Source: Kutzneria kofuensis
GTDB taxonomy: Bacteria > Actinomycetota > Actinomycetes > Mycobacteriales > Pseudonocardiaceae
DNA length: 64,000 nt
Reading direction: 5' to 3'
NCBI RefSeq assembly: GCF_014203355.1
Contig: NZ_JACHIR010000001.1
Span: 6,078,038-6,142,037 of the forward strand
In this document: positions 1 through 9,062 of the stretch, in pieces
How positions within the stretch are numbered: the first letter of the stretch is position 1
Layout of the letters: the number at the start of each line of letters is the position of its first letter
Notes under the pieces: generated by a model
Databases searched by the model: none
The model's input: the letters and a program-made list of their open reading frames with translations, nothing else
What the model was told of the DNA's origin: nothing
Position numbers and translations under genes: made by a program

Positions 1-150
1 GTCGAGCCGGGTGCCGATCGCCCCGACCATGTCCATCATGCGGCTGCCGTCGCCGCCGCTGAACAGGTCCCAGTAGGCCAGGCCCGCCGGCCCCGAGCAG
101 GCCGCTGTCGCCAGCGCCGTGCCGGCCAGGATGAACGTGCGACGGTCCAC
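1..150 (-). CDS. Sugar ABC transporter substrate-binding lipoprotein, N-terminal part
   Basis: Only the first 50 codons are inside the window; the rest lies beyond base 1. The start is a GTG at 150 with GAGGAGG six bases upstream. The product begins with Asp-Arg-Arg, a hydrophobic stretch and a lipobox-like Ala-Ala-Cys (Cys at about residue 18), so it should be a membrane-anchored lipoprotein. The following YWDLFSGGDGSRM resembles the start of mature family-1 sugar-binding proteins. It is transcribed away from a LacI-type regulator with a LacI-type operator in between, so I infer carbohydrate uptake controlled by that regulator. The substrate cannot be read from this fragment. Confidence 0.75.
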   Translation of the reverse strand, partial: MDRRTFILAGTALATAACSGPAGLAYWDLFSGGDGSRMMDMVGAIGTRLD

Positions 151-164
151 GGGCGGCCTCCTCG

Positions 165-182
165 GTTTGCAACGTTGTAAAC
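165..182. promoter_or_regulatory. LacI-family operator
   Basis: GTTTGCAACGTTGTAAAC is an 18-bp palindrome with a CG centre and one mismatched pair (G169/T178). This is the classic shape of LacI/PurR-family operators. It sits 15 bp upstream of the GTG of the binding-protein gene (minus strand) and 67 bp upstream of the regulator (plus strand), so it can control both. Confidence 0.75.
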
Positions 183-249
183 CCGCCCCTGACGAGGGTA
201 GCCGTACAGTCGGGCACAGGGAAGATGACCTCGGTGCGAGGAGGTGCGG

Positions 250-1278
250 GTGGGCGCCAGCCTGAAGGACGTGGCCAGACTGGCCGGGGTCTCGGTGAAA
301 ACCGTCTCCAACGTGGTCAACGACTACCGGCACGTCAGCGAGGCCACCCGCAGCCGCGTCCGCGAGGCCATCGACCAGCTCGGCTACCGCCCCAACCTGA
401 CCGCCCGGCACCTGCGCTACGGCCGGTCCGGCATCATCGGCCTGGCCCTGCCGGAGCTGGGCATCCCGTATTTCGCCGAACTGGCCGAGGAGGTCATCGG
501 GGCCGCCGAGCGGGAATCCTGGTCGGTGCTCATCGACCAGACCGGCGGCCGCGGTGACCGTGAGCGGCTCACCTCCTCCGCGGCCCGGTCACGGACCATC
601 GACGGCCTGATCATCAGCCCCCTCGCCCTGGACGCCGAGTACCTGGCGGCGATGCGCGCCGACCTGCCGCTGGTGCTGCTGGGGGAGCAGGTCGGGCCCG
701 GCACCGCCGACCTGGTCGCGATCGACAACGTGACCGCCGCCCGCGAGGCCACCGAGCACCTGCTGAGCCTCGGCCGGCGGCGCATCGCCGCCATCGGCGA
801 CCAGCACGTGTCCGCCGCCGGCACCGCCAACGTCAGGCTGCAGGGCTACCGGGACGCGCTGGCCGCCGCCGGCATCGAGTTCGACCCCGAGCTGGTGGTG
901 CCGGCCGAGTCGTACCACCGGCCCGACGGCGCCGCCGCGATGCGCCTGCTGCTGTCCCTGGCCGAACCGCCGGACGCCGTGTTCTGCTTCAACGACCTGC
1001 TGGCCCTGGGCGCCCTGCGCACCCTGCTCGCGGCAGGGTTGCGCGTGCCCGAGGACGTCGCGATCGTCGGCGTCGACGACATCGAGGACGGCCGGTTCAG
1101 CACGCCGACCCTCACCACCGTCGCCCCCGACAAGGCACAGATCGCCGAGGCGGCGGTCACCATGCTGCTGGAACGCGTCAACGGCCTGGACGCGCCGCCC
1201 CGCGAGATCACCGCCCGCCACACCCTCCAGATCCGCGAGAGCACGGATCTCGGCCAGTCACGCGCGAGGACGGCATAG
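250..1278 (+). CDS. LacI-family transcriptional regulator
   Basis: A 342-residue regulator of the usual LacI length. The N-terminus has the family helix-turn-helix (LKDVARLAGVSVKTVSNVVN), and a periplasmic-binding-protein-like effector domain follows, ending in the typical FSTPTLTTVAPDKAQIAEAA segment. I chose the GTG at 250 because GGAGG ends five bases before it; a GTG at 244 would add two residues but overlaps the ribosome site. The divergent sugar-binding protein gene and the palindrome at 165-182 indicate local control of a sugar importer and probable autoregulation. The inducer sugar is unknown. Confidence 0.93.
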   Translation: MGASLKDVARLAGVSVKTVSNVVNDYRHVSEATRSRVREAIDQLGYRPNLTARHLRYGRSGIIGLALPELGIPYFAELAEEVIGAAERESWSVLIDQTGGRGDRERLTSSAARSRTIDGLIISPLALDAEYLAAMRADLPLVLLGEQVGPGTADLVAIDNVTAAREATEHLLSLGRRRIAAIGDQHVSAAGTANVRLQGYRDALAAAGIEFDPELVVPAESYHRPDGAAAMRLLLSLAEPPDAVFCFNDLLALGALRTLLAAGLRVPEDVAIVGVDDIEDGRFSTPTLTTVAPDKAQIAEAAVTMLLERVNGLDAPPREITARHTLQIRESTDLGQSRARTA

Positions 1279-1364
1279 CGCCCCGCACGGCGCGACCGCA
1301 GCCACACAGCCGGCGAGAACCAGGCACACCGCCCACATAGCGGGACACCGCGCGTCGCCCTGGC

Positions 1365-1370
1365 TAGGGT
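1365..1370 (+). promoter_or_regulatory. -10 element of a probable leaderless promoter
   Basis: TAGGGT fits the actinobacterial TANNNT -10 pattern and ends seven bases before the GTG at 1378. No ribosome site is visible for that GTG, so transcription probably starts at or next to the start codon. No convincing -35 box is seen. Confidence 0.5.
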
Positions 1371-1377
1371 GATCACC

Positions 1378-2862
1378 GTGCTCCGCGCGCTGCTCGCCCT
1401 GACGCTGGTCGCCGCCCTCGCCGGCTGCTCGGCGGGCTCGACCGCCTACTCGTCGCCGAGCGCCGACTCGATCACCATCGGCTTCTCCGCCGCGCCCGCC
1501 AACCTGGACTTCACCCGTACCGACGGCGCCGCGATCCCGCAGGCCCTGCTCGACAACGTCTACCAGGGCCTGGTTCACCTCGACGCGAACGGCGCGATCG
1601 TGCCCCAGCTGGCCACGTCCTGGACGGTCAGCCCGGATCGCCGCACCTACGACTTTCAGCTCCGCCCGGGCGTGACGTTCACCGACGGCGAGCCGTTCAC
1701 CGCCGACACGGTCAAGTTCAGCATCGACCGCGTCCGCACCGACTGGACCATCTCGCTGAAGTCCGCGATGACCGTGGTCGACCACGTCGAGGCCGTCGAC
1801 CCGAGACACGCGCGGGTGGTGCTGAAGCAGCCCAGCAACGGCTGGCTGTTCACGATGGCCAGCCGCGTCGGCGCGATGTTCGCGCCGAACGGCGTGCGCG
1901 ACCTCGCCACCACCCCCGTAGGCACCGGCCCGTACCAGCTCGACCGCTTCAACCGCGGCGATTCCCTCGTGCTCAAGGCCAATCCCGGCTACTGGGGCCC
2001 GAAACCGGCCTACGGCCGGGTCGTCCTGAAGTACTTCCAGGACCCGACCGCCCTGAACAACGCCTTGCTCAGCAACGGGATCGACGTGATCAGCTCCGTG
2101 CAGGCGCCCGACTCCCTGGCCCAGTTCGCCAGCGACGAGCGGTTCACCACGATCCAGGGCACGACCACCGCCGAGGTGGTCCTGTCGTTCAACAACGCCA
2201 AGGCGCCGCTGAACGACAAGCGGGTCCGGCAGGCGCTGACGTTCGGGATCGACCGCAAGGCCCTGCTGGACACCGCGTGGGCGGGCAAGGGCCTGCTGAT
2301 CGGCAGCATGGTCCCGCCCTCGGACCCCTGGTACGAGGACCTGTCCACGGTGTATCCCTACGATCCGGCCAAGGCGAAGCAACTCCTGGCCGACGCCGGC
2401 CAGCAGCACCTCACCCTCCGGCTACGCATCCCGAACCTGCCCTATGCTGTCGACTCGGCCCAGGTGATCCGCTCCCAGCTCGCCGCGATCGGCGTGACGG
2501 TGAGCATCGAGGAACTGGACTTCCCCGCGGTCTGGCTGAAACAGGTGTTCACCGGCCACGACTTCGACATGTCGATCGTCGCCCACGTCGAGGCCCGCGA
2601 CATCGTGACCTTCGGGAACCCCAAGTACTACTGGGGCTACAGCAACCCGACCGTCACGCAGCTGCTGGCCGAGGCCGACACCGGCACGCCCGAGCAGCAG
2701 ATCGCCGACATGAAGCAGGTGGCGCGGACGATCAACGCCGACGCGGCCGCCGACTGGCTGTTCCTGCTGCCCAACCTGATCGTCGCCAAGAAGGGCATCA
2801 CCGGCCTGCCGCCCAACCAGGTGGGCGAGGCGTTCGACCTGTCGGCACTGGGGAGGGCCTGA
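1378..2862 (+). CDS. Oligopeptide/dipeptide-type ABC transporter substrate-binding lipoprotein
   Basis: About 494 residues, the usual size for family-5 solute-binding proteins. A hydrophobic signal ends in the lipobox LAGC with Cys near residue 18, so the protein is lipid-anchored outside the membrane. The family hallmarks are visible: ANLDFTRTDGAAIPQALLDNV, LATSWTVSPDRRTYDFQLRPGVTF and TPVGTGPYQLDRF. The start is set to 1378 by the -10 element just upstream; a GTG at 1369 would lie inside that element. It heads a five-gene importer operon and its TGA overlaps the next ATG by one base. Substrates of this family range from peptides to nickel, opines and glycosides, and the true ligand cannot be read here. 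Confidence 0.92.
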   Translation: MLRALLALTLVAALAGCSAGSTAYSSPSADSITIGFSAAPANLDFTRTDGAAIPQALLDNVYQGLVHLDANGAIVPQLATSWTVSPDRRTYDFQLRPGVTFTDGEPFTADTVKFSIDRVRTDWTISLKSAMTVVDHVEAVDPRHARVVLKQPSNGWLFTMASRVGAMFAPNGVRDLATTPVGTGPYQLDRFNRGDSLVLKANPGYWGPKPAYGRVVLKYFQDPTALNNALLSNGIDVISSVQAPDSLAQFASDERFTTIQGTTTAEVVLSFNNAKAPLNDKRVRQALTFGIDRKALLDTAWAGKGLLIGSMVPPSDPWYEDLSTVYPYDPAKAKQLLADAGQQHLTLRLRIPNLPYAVDSAQVIRSQLAAIGVTVSIEELDFPAVWLKQVFTGHDFDMSIVAHVEARDIVTFGNPKYYWGYSNPTVTQLLAEADTGTPEQQIADMKQVARTINADAAADWLFLLPNLIVAKKGITGLPPNQVGEAFDLSALGRA

Positions 2863-3803
2863 TGGTGGTACTCCGCAGGACCGGCATCTTCCTGCTCACA
2901 TTGGCAATCGCCTCCATCGTCGTCTTCGCGTTCATGGCGGTCCTGCCGGGCGATCCCGCACAGGTCGCGCTGGGCGTCAACGCCACCCCGGAACTCCTGG
3001 CGCAGACCCGGCACGCCTTCGGCATCGACCGGCCCCTGCCGGTGCAGTACGCCGACTGGATCGGCGGCCTGTTCACTGGGAACTTCGGGCGTTCCTACGT
3101 CACCGGCGACGCGATCGGCCCGCAGCTGGTCGACCGGTTCGAGGTCACGCTGTGGCTGGTCGGCGCGGCCACCGTGGTGGCGGTGATCGTCGCCGTCCCG
3201 CTCGGCACGCTCGCGGCCGCCAGGCACCGCAGGGCATCCGGCACGGTCGTGTCCGGCCTCAGCCAGCTCGGCGCGGCGATTCCCGCTTTCCTGGCCGGCA
3301 TCGTGCTCGTCGAGATCTTCGCTGTGTCGCTACGGATCCTCCCTTCTGGTGGTTGGACGCCGCCGGACGCGGATCCGGTGGCTTTCCTGAAAGGCCTGGT
3401 GCTGCCGGCACTGTCGCTCGGGCTCGTACAGGCAGCGGTGCTGACCCGGTACGTGCGCTCGGCGGTGCTCGACGTTCTCCGTGAGGACTACCTCCGTACT
3501 GCGAGGGCGAAGGGCCTTCGACCGGCGCAAGCCCTGATCCGGCACGGGCTTCGCAACGCGGCCGTGCCCGTGGTGACGGTGCTCGGCCTGCAACTGGCGA
3601 CGCTGCTCATCGGCGCCGTGGTCGTGGAGCGGGTGTTTGTCATCCCCGGACTGGGCAGCATGCTGCTCGATGCCGTCGGCAGCCGCGACCTGATCGTCGT
3701 GCAGGACGTGGTGATGGTGCTGGTGGCGGCGGTGCTGGTGGTCAACCTCCTCGTCGACGTGCTCTACACCGTTGTCGACCCGAGGCTGCGGAGGGCGCGG
3801 TGA
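2862..3803 (+). CDS. ABC transporter permease, DppB/OppB type
   Basis: A 313-residue membrane permease. The N-terminal helix leads into GDPAQVALG and a long periplasmic loop, as in DppB. The EAA-type loop that contacts the ATPase is visible as REDYLRTARAKGLRPAQALIRHGLRNA. The start ATG overlaps the stop of the binding-protein gene (TGATG), so translation is probably coupled. It should pair with the next permease to form the membrane channel. Confidence 0.93.
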   Translation: MVVLRRTGIFLLTLAIASIVVFAFMAVLPGDPAQVALGVNATPELLAQTRHAFGIDRPLPVQYADWIGGLFTGNFGRSYVTGDAIGPQLVDRFEVTLWLVGAATVVAVIVAVPLGTLAAARHRRASGTVVSGLSQLGAAIPAFLAGIVLVEIFAVSLRILPSGGWTPPDADPVAFLKGLVLPALSLGLVQAAVLTRYVRSAVLDVLREDYLRTARAKGLRPAQALIRHGLRNAAVPVVTVLGLQLATLLIGAVVVERVFVIPGLGSMLLDAVGSRDLIVVQDVVMVLVAAVLVVNLLVDVLYTVVDPRLRRAR

Positions 3804-4615
3804 GGAACCTCGTGATCGGGGCCGTGCTGGTCGGGCTGATCGTGCTCGCGGCGCTGATCTCCTTTCTGTGGACGCCGTTCGACCCGACCCAGGTCGACGC
3901 GGCGCTGCGGCTGCAAGGCCCGAGCGGCGCCCACTGGCTCGGCACGGACCGGTTCGGTCGTGACCTCGTCAGCCAGCTCATGGTCGGCGCGCGGACCACG
4001 CTGTACGTCGGCGTTGTCGCGGTCGGCGTCGCCGCGATCATCGGCACCCCGCTCGGTGTGTTCGCGGCGACCGGACCCCGGTGGCTCGGCGAGATCGTGT
4101 TGCGGGCCAACGACATCGTGCTCGCGTTCCCGGCGCTGCTGCTGGCGATCATGTTCGGCGCCGCGTTCGGGGCCAGCACGCTGACCGCCATGATCGCCAT
4201 CGGCATCGCCACCGTGCCGTCGTTCGCCCGCCTCGCCCGCGGCTCCGCGTTGCAGGTGCTGAACACGGAATACGTGCTCGCCGCCCGCTCCGCCGGCCGC
4301 ACCGGCCTGGCGATCTCCGTGCGGCACGTGCTGCCGAACATCGCCGGGCTGATCATCGTGCAGTGCTCGGTGTCGTTCGGCATCGCCGTGCTGGCCGAGG
4401 CCGCCCTGTCCTACCTCGGTCTCGGGACGCAGCCGCCGACACCGTCCTGGGGTCGCATGCTGCAGGAGTCGCAGGAACTCCTCGCCGTGCAACCGAGGCT
4501 GCTGATCGTGCCGGGCGTGGCGATCGCCGTCGCGGTGTTGGGCTTCACTCTGCTGGGCGACGGCCTGCGCGATCGCTTCGACCCGAGGTTGGAGGGCCGG
4601 CGTGCTCAAGGTTGA
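3800..4615 (+). CDS. ABC transporter permease, DppC/OppC type
   Basis: A 271-residue permease of the DppC class. The signature GTDRFGRDLVSQLMVGARTTL follows the first membrane segment and the EAA loop reads TEYVLAARSAGRTGLAISVRHVLPN. It starts with GTG in a GTGA overlap with the preceding permease, and the ATPase gene starts inside its 3' end, so the importer proteins are likely made by coupled translation. Confidence 0.93.
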   Translation: MRNLVIGAVLVGLIVLAALISFLWTPFDPTQVDAALRLQGPSGAHWLGTDRFGRDLVSQLMVGARTTLYVGVVAVGVAAIIGTPLGVFAATGPRWLGEIVLRANDIVLAFPALLLAIMFGAAFGASTLTAMIAIGIATVPSFARLARGSALQVLNTEYVLAARSAGRTGLAISVRHVLPNIAGLIIVQCSVSFGIAVLAEAALSYLGLGTQPPTPSWGRMLQESQELLAVQPRLLIVPGVAIAVAVLGFTLLGDGLRDRFDPRLEGRRAQG

Positions 4616-5558
4616 CGGTCTCAACGTCGCGTTCGGCGAACTGCCTCTGGTCAGTGACGTCTCCTTCACGGTCGGCGGTGGGGAACGGGTCGGGCTGATA
4701 GGCGAGTCGGGCTCGGGTAAGTCGCTGACGGCGTCGGCGGTGTTCGGTCTGCTGCCGGACGACGTCAGTGCGGCGGGCTCGGTCCGGCTCGATGGCGTGC
4801 GCGAAAACCTTGTCGGAGCACCGGAAAGCCTCCTTTCCACGCTACGTGGATCTCGGTTGGCCATGGTGTTCCAGGAGCCCATGACCGCGTTGAATCCCTC
4901 GATGCGGGTCATCGACCAGGTCGCGGAAGCCCGGTTGATCCACCGCACGGCAAGGGATCGCGCCGCCGCGCACCGGGATGCCCTACGGTTGCTGGAGCAG
5001 GTGCGCCTGCGGGATGTCGCTGAACTGGGAAGGGCCTATCCGCACCAACTTTCCGGCGGGCAACGGCAACGCGTGCTGTTGGCCATCGCTCTCGCCAATG
5101 ACCCGGATGTGCTGATCTGCGACGAGCCTACCACCGCGCTGGACGTCACGGTGCAAGCGCAGCTACTCGACCTGATTGTCAAGGGAGCCAAGGAAAGAGG
5201 CGCCGCGCTGCTGTTCATCACGCACGATCTCGCCGTGGTGGCAACTGTTTGCGAGCGCGTGCTGGTGATGTACGGCGGCCGGATCGTCGAGTCCGGTCCG
5301 GTCGCCGAGGTGCTGACCGCACCGAAACACCGGTATACCAAGGGTTTGCTCGACGCCTCCGATTTGGAGGCTGTCGACATGCACGGCCGCCTGCACGCCA
5401 TCGCCGGCTCCGTGCCGGCCGCCGGCCAGTTCCCCAGCGGGTGCGTGTTCCGAAACCGCTGCCCGCGCGCCGACGACCAGTGCCGCGTGCAGCCACCCTG
5501 GTTCGGCGAACCGGAACATGGACACGCCTGCTGGCACCCGGTCGGAGGCGACGAATGA
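4602..5558 (+). CDS. ABC transporter ATPase, DppD/OppD type
   Basis: A 318-residue cytoplasmic ATPase. Walker A is GESGSGKS, the signature is LSGGQRQRV and Walker B is VLICDEPTTALD. The C-terminus carries the oligopeptide-ATPase extension with its cysteines (GCVFRNRCPRADDQC), which distinguishes OppD/DppD-type subunits. The GTG start overlaps the upstream permease by 14 bases. It should form a heterodimer with the next ATPase and drive import. Confidence 0.94.
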   Translation: MLKVDGLNVAFGELPLVSDVSFTVGGGERVGLIGESGSGKSLTASAVFGLLPDDVSAAGSVRLDGVRENLVGAPESLLSTLRGSRLAMVFQEPMTALNPSMRVIDQVAEARLIHRTARDRAAAHRDALRLLEQVRLRDVAELGRAYPHQLSGGQRQRVLLAIALANDPDVLICDEPTTALDVTVQAQLLDLIVKGAKERGAALLFITHDLAVVATVCERVLVMYGGRIVESGPVAEVLTAPKHRYTKGLLDASDLEAVDMHGRLHAIAGSVPAAGQFPSGCVFRNRCPRADDQCRVQPPWFGEPEHGHACWHPVGGDE

Positions 5559-6379
5559 TCAAGGTGGAGAACCTGGGCCGCGTCTACCGCCGGTCGCGGA
5601 CCTCGGCGTTCGGGCCGCGGGCCGAGGTGGACGCGCTGCGGGACGTGTCGTTCGAGATCGAATCGGGCCGGCGGTTCGGCATCGTCGGCGAATCCGGCTC
5701 CGGGAAGTCGACGCTGGTCAGGCTGATTGCCGGCCTCGACCAGCCGACCGCCGGCACGGTGACGTTCGACGGCCAGCGTGTGAACGGCCGGTCCGAGCGG
5801 CAGCTGTCGTTCCTGCGGCGCGACCTCCAAGTCGTGTTCCAGGACCCGATGGGCTCGCTCGACCCGCGGATGCGGGTGCGGGACATCATCGCCGAACCCC
5901 TGATGGCACAACGGATCCCGGGGCGGGACAAGCGTGTTGCCGAGTTGCTGGAAGCCGTCGGGTTGCCGGCGGACGTCGGTCAGCGGTTCCCGCACCAGTT
6001 CTCCGGTGGACAGCGGCAACGCATCTCGCTGGCCCGCGCCCTGGCGCCGCAGCCTCGCGTCCTGGTGGCCGACGAACCCGTGAGCGCGCTGGACGTCTCC
6101 GTGCGGGCGCAGATCTTGAACCTGTTGGCGGACCTGGTCGACCAGTTCGCGTTGACTCTCGTTTTCGTCTCCCACGACCTGTCGGTGATCCGGCACGTCT
6201 GCGACACCGTGGCCGTGCTGCGGTCGGGCGAGCTGGTGGAAATCGGTGATGTGGAACGGGTTTACCGCGAGCCGCAACATCCGTACACACAGCAGCTCGT
6301 GCAGGCGGCTCCAACGCTGCGCGGTGCGCTGTCGGGCGTCACGACGGCGGACCTCATCAGCGAACGAAGGCGGCCTTGA
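5555..6379 (+). CDS. ABC transporter ATPase, DppF/OppF type
   Basis: A 274-residue ATPase with GESGSGKST, FSGGQRQRISLARAL and VLVADEPVSALD. It starts at ATG 5555 in an ATGA overlap with the previous gene and completes the importer. The protein is somewhat shorter than typical DppF (about 320 residues), ending soon after PYTQQLVQAAP and lacking the cysteine-rich tail. Its last 23 bases overlap the convergent serine hydrolase gene. Confidence 0.93.
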   Translation: MIKVENLGRVYRRSRTSAFGPRAEVDALRDVSFEIESGRRFGIVGESGSGKSTLVRLIAGLDQPTAGTVTFDGQRVNGRSERQLSFLRRDLQVVFQDPMGSLDPRMRVRDIIAEPLMAQRIPGRDKRVAELLEAVGLPADVGQRFPHQFSGGQRQRISLARALAPQPRVLVADEPVSALDVSVRAQILNLLADLVDQFALTLVFVSHDLSVIRHVCDTVAVLRSGELVEIGDVERVYREPQHPYTQQLVQAAPTLRGALSGVTTADLISERRRP

Positions 6380-7274
6380 GTGCGGCAGCGCCAGCAGTGA
6401 CCGCATTCGTACCGGCCGTCCAGGACGTTCCGGCCGGCAACTCGGTCATGATGGCCACGGCGTAGGGCATCGTCGGGCCGAGGCCGACCATGCCGGTGGT
6501 GTCGAGGACCGTCGTCGACATGAGCAGCATCCAGCCCTGCTTGATCGCCCACGAGCTGCCCGGCAGGCCGTTCGGGATGCCGAAGTACTGCTGGAATCCG
6601 TCTGCAGCGGTCGCGGCCGCCTTGGTCATGCCGGTCATCAGCACGTCCTGCGCCGGCGCGGGGATGTCGTCCTGGATGAACTGGTACGTCTTGACGACGT
6701 CCTGCGCGGACATCGTCGCCTCGCCCCACTGCGTCGGGTCGTCCGGCGGCTGCGTGCCGGTGAGGCCGATCAGCGAGGCCATCCGCGGTACGATCGAGTT
6801 GCCGCCGTCCTCGTCCCACAGGTCGTCGGCGATGTCGTCGTCGCTGTAGGAGATCATCTGCTCCAGCGTGGCGGCGGTCGCGTCGTCCGGCGCCCAGTTC
6901 TGGCTGTGCAGCACGTCGATGGCGATCAGCAGCTTCACCACGGACGCGGTGTACATCGGGGTGGTCGCGTCGTAGCTGGCGACGGGCTGGTCGCTGTCGG
7001 TGTCGACGGCCAGCACACTGACGCGGGTACCCGGGACGACGCTGTTGACGGCCTTGTCCACCAGCTCGCCGATCGTCTCCGGCGGCACGGTCGGGGTTGT
7101 CGTCGTAGTGGTGGTGGTTGTCGGCGCTGTTGTCGTGGTTGTGGTGGTCGTGGGCGGCGGCATCGTCTCGCGCTCGGCGGCGAGCGTCGCCGTGGCCGGG
7201 GTCGACGCCAGCAGCGCGGTGCCCACCGCGACGGTCGCCGCGAGCAGAGCCAGCGTGGCTGGAAGACGTCTCAT
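6357..7274 (-). CDS. Secreted serine hydrolase with class A beta-lactamase-like fold
   Basis: A 305-residue exported protein: Arg-Arg, a hydrophobic signal ending near residue 30, then a threonine-rich linker (about residues 41-62) and a penicillin-binding/beta-lactamase-like domain. The active-site Ser-x-x-Lys is SVVK (Ser111, Lys114). A Ser-Asp-Asp near 144 stands where beta-lactamases have SDN, and IKQGW stands near the KTG position. These deviations make true beta-lactam hydrolysis doubtful; actinomycetes have many such extracellular serine hydrolases of unknown role. The poly-Thr segment probably acts as a flexible wall-spanning linker. Confidence 0.75.
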   Translation of the reverse strand: MRRLPATLALLAATVAVGTALLASTPATATLAAERETMPPPTTTTTTTTAPTTTTTTTTTPTVPPETIGELVDKAVNSVVPGTRVSVLAVDTDSDQPVASYDATTPMYTASVVKLLIAIDVLHSQNWAPDDATAATLEQMISYSDDDIADDLWDEDGGNSIVPRMASLIGLTGTQPPDDPTQWGEATMSAQDVVKTYQFIQDDIPAPAQDVLMTGMTKAAATAADGFQQYFGIPNGLPGSSWAIKQGWMLLMSTTVLDTTGMVGLGPTMPYAVAIMTELPAGTSWTAGTNAVTAGAAALKAAFVR

Positions 7275-7398
7275 GCCTGGTCAAACGGGGTGCGGACGTC
7301 GTCCATCCCCGTCGACCGGGAACCGACAGAGACATTTCACGATGCTCTCAGGAAGCGCCCGGGCCGGAATTGTCAGACCCCTCTGCGAGGGTGGGCCC

Positions 7399-8187
7399 AT
7401 GGACGAAATGATCCGAGGGACCGCCGCCGGAGTGCCGTTCCTCGCCCGCCCGCCGGAACGGCCGACCGACGCCACGCCGCTGGTGGTCGGCTGGCACCTG
7501 ATGGATCCGCCGCGCAGCGAGGCGGCGATGGCAGCCGCGCTGCCGATGGCCGCTGTGCCGGCCTGGCGGGTCTACTTGCGACTGCCCGAGTACGGCGAGC
7601 AGCGGGAGGTGACCCGCCGCGCCGCCGAGGACTACGTGCTCAAGCTGATCGACCCGATCGTCAGCACCGCGTCCGGTGAGTTCCCGGCCGCGTTGGGCCA
7701 GCTGCGGTCACAGTTGGGGACCGATGGACCGCTCGGACTGTTCGGTGGCTCAGCGGGTGGCGCCGTGGCGTTGCAGGTCCTCACCGAGCAGGACGTCGAC
7801 GTGATCGCCGCGGCGCTGGTGAATCCGGTGGTGCAGCTGGAACGCGTCACCGACGGCGTGGCGAAGTGGTTCGGCAGGCCCTATCCGTGGACCGATGAGT
7901 CGCGAGCCGTCGCGGCGCGGATGGACTTCGTCGCACGCGCCGATGAGCTCCGCAAGCGGCATCCGGATCTGGCCTTGCTGCTCGTCCGCGGCGAGGAGGA
8001 CGAGCCCGAGTTCCGCGAGCCGCTCGGCCGGCTCGCTACCGTGTCCAATGCTGAACTGATCGACATTCCCGGCATGGAGCACGCCCTCGCCGCGGAGCCG
8101 GGCATCGAGCCGGCCCCGCAGAACGAGGACGCCCGCCGCGTGGACGAGGCGTTCAGCGACTGGTTCTCGCGCTATCTGTCTACTTGA
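7399..8187 (+). CDS. Alpha/beta hydrolase
   Basis: A 262-residue cytoplasmic protein. The nucleophile elbow is GLFGGSAGGAV (Ser at about residue 117), an acidic residue follows in LLLVRGEEDEPEF, and the C-terminal histidine lies in IPGMEHALA, giving a complete Ser-Asp/Glu-His set. No lid or substrate signature is recognisable. The start is ATG 7399; no ribosome site is obvious. It is divergent from the serine hydrolase and its stop overlaps the convergent SDR gene by eight bases. Confidence 0.75.
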   Translation: MDEMIRGTAAGVPFLARPPERPTDATPLVVGWHLMDPPRSEAAMAAALPMAAVPAWRVYLRLPEYGEQREVTRRAAEDYVLKLIDPIVSTASGEFPAALGQLRSQLGTDGPLGLFGGSAGGAVALQVLTEQDVDVIAAALVNPVVQLERVTDGVAKWFGRPYPWTDESRAVAARMDFVARADELRKRHPDLALLLVRGEEDEPEFREPLGRLATVSNAELIDIPGMEHALAAEPGIEPAPQNEDARRVDEAFSDWFSRYLST

Positions 8188-8935
8188 AGCCGCCGTTGCT
8201 GTAGAGCAGTTGGCCGTTGATCCAGCCGCCCTTCGGCGAGCACAGGAACGTCACGAGGTTCGCACAGTCCTGTGGGGTGCCGACCCGGTTGAGCGGGGTG
8301 ACCTGCTCGACGTCGCTCAGCTGTTTCGGCGTCATCCAGCCCGTGTCCACCGGCCCCGGGTTGATCACGTTGGCCGCCACGCCCAGGTGCGCGAGCTCGT
8401 GGGTCGCGGCGAGCGTGATCCGGTCGAGCGCGCCCTTGCTGGCCCCGTAGGGCATGTTGCCGGCGGTGTGATCGCTGGTGAAGGCGAGGATCCGGCCGGT
8501 GCCGTGCGGGCCGCGGAAGCGCTGCCCGTACTCCTTGATCAGCAGCCAGGTCGCCCTGGCGTTGACCGCGAAATGGAGGTCGAAACTCTCAACTGAACTG
8601 TCGAGCAACCCCGAGTCGACCGACTCGCAGTGGCACATGACCAGGGCGGTGACGACGCCCAGCTCGCGTTCGACCTCGTCGAACAGCCGGGCCGGGGCGG
8701 CCGGATCGCTCAGGTCGGCCTCGATCACCGCCGACCGCGCACCCGCGGCCGTCATCCGATCGGTCAGTTCTCGCTGTGCGTCCTGATCCGCCCCCCACGG
8801 CATCTTCTCGTCGTAGGGACGCCAGTGGCTGATCGCGACGTCCCAGCCGGCTTCTGCCAGGTCAGCGGCCACCGTCGCGCCGATCCCGATCGTGCGCCCG
8901 ACGCCCGTCACCAGCACTGTTCCCAGTTCGGTCAT
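8180..8935 (-). CDS. Short-chain dehydrogenase/reductase
   Basis: About 251 residues. The Rossmann segment reads VLVTGVGRTIGIG, the active site is YGASK (Tyr-x-x-x-Lys) with a Ser in FTSDHTAG, and the C-terminal GGWINGQLLYSNGGF is typical of FabG-like SDRs. The segment NPGPVDTGWM after the active site is also family-typical. ATG 8935 is preferred because it places the Rossmann motif close to the N-terminus; an in-frame ATG at 8953 would add six residues. Substrate unknown. Confidence 0.85.
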   Translation of the reverse strand: MTELGTVLVTGVGRTIGIGATVAADLAEAGWDVAISHWRPYDEKMPWGADQDAQRELTDRMTAAGARSAVIEADLSDPAAPARLFDEVERELGVVTALVMCHCESVDSGLLDSSVESFDLHFAVNARATWLLIKEYGQRFRGPHGTGRILAFTSDHTAGNMPYGASKGALDRITLAATHELAHLGVAANVINPGPVDTGWMTPKQLSDVEQVTPLNRVGTPQDCANLVTFLCSPKGGWINGQLLYSNGGFK

Positions 8936-9062
8936 GCGGCCAATCTGGATCACAGGGCCGGCGTCTGGCGACCGGTTTTCCGTGGGTCAACCCTGAGGAT
9001 GATCTCAGCGGCGCGGACGCGAGACCGGGGTTTGACGCGAGCACAGCGCGGGACCGGGCACC

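Noticed and set aside
6357-7274. Calling the serine hydrolase a beta-lactamase resistance gene
   Set aside because: SDN and KTG motifs are altered (SDD, KQG) and many such actinomycete proteins do not hydrolyse beta-lactams.
6246-7679. Plus-strand open frame of about 480 codons over the serine hydrolase gene
   Set aside because: Composition is Arg/Gly-rich without motifs, while the minus frame has a signal peptide and an SxxK motif.
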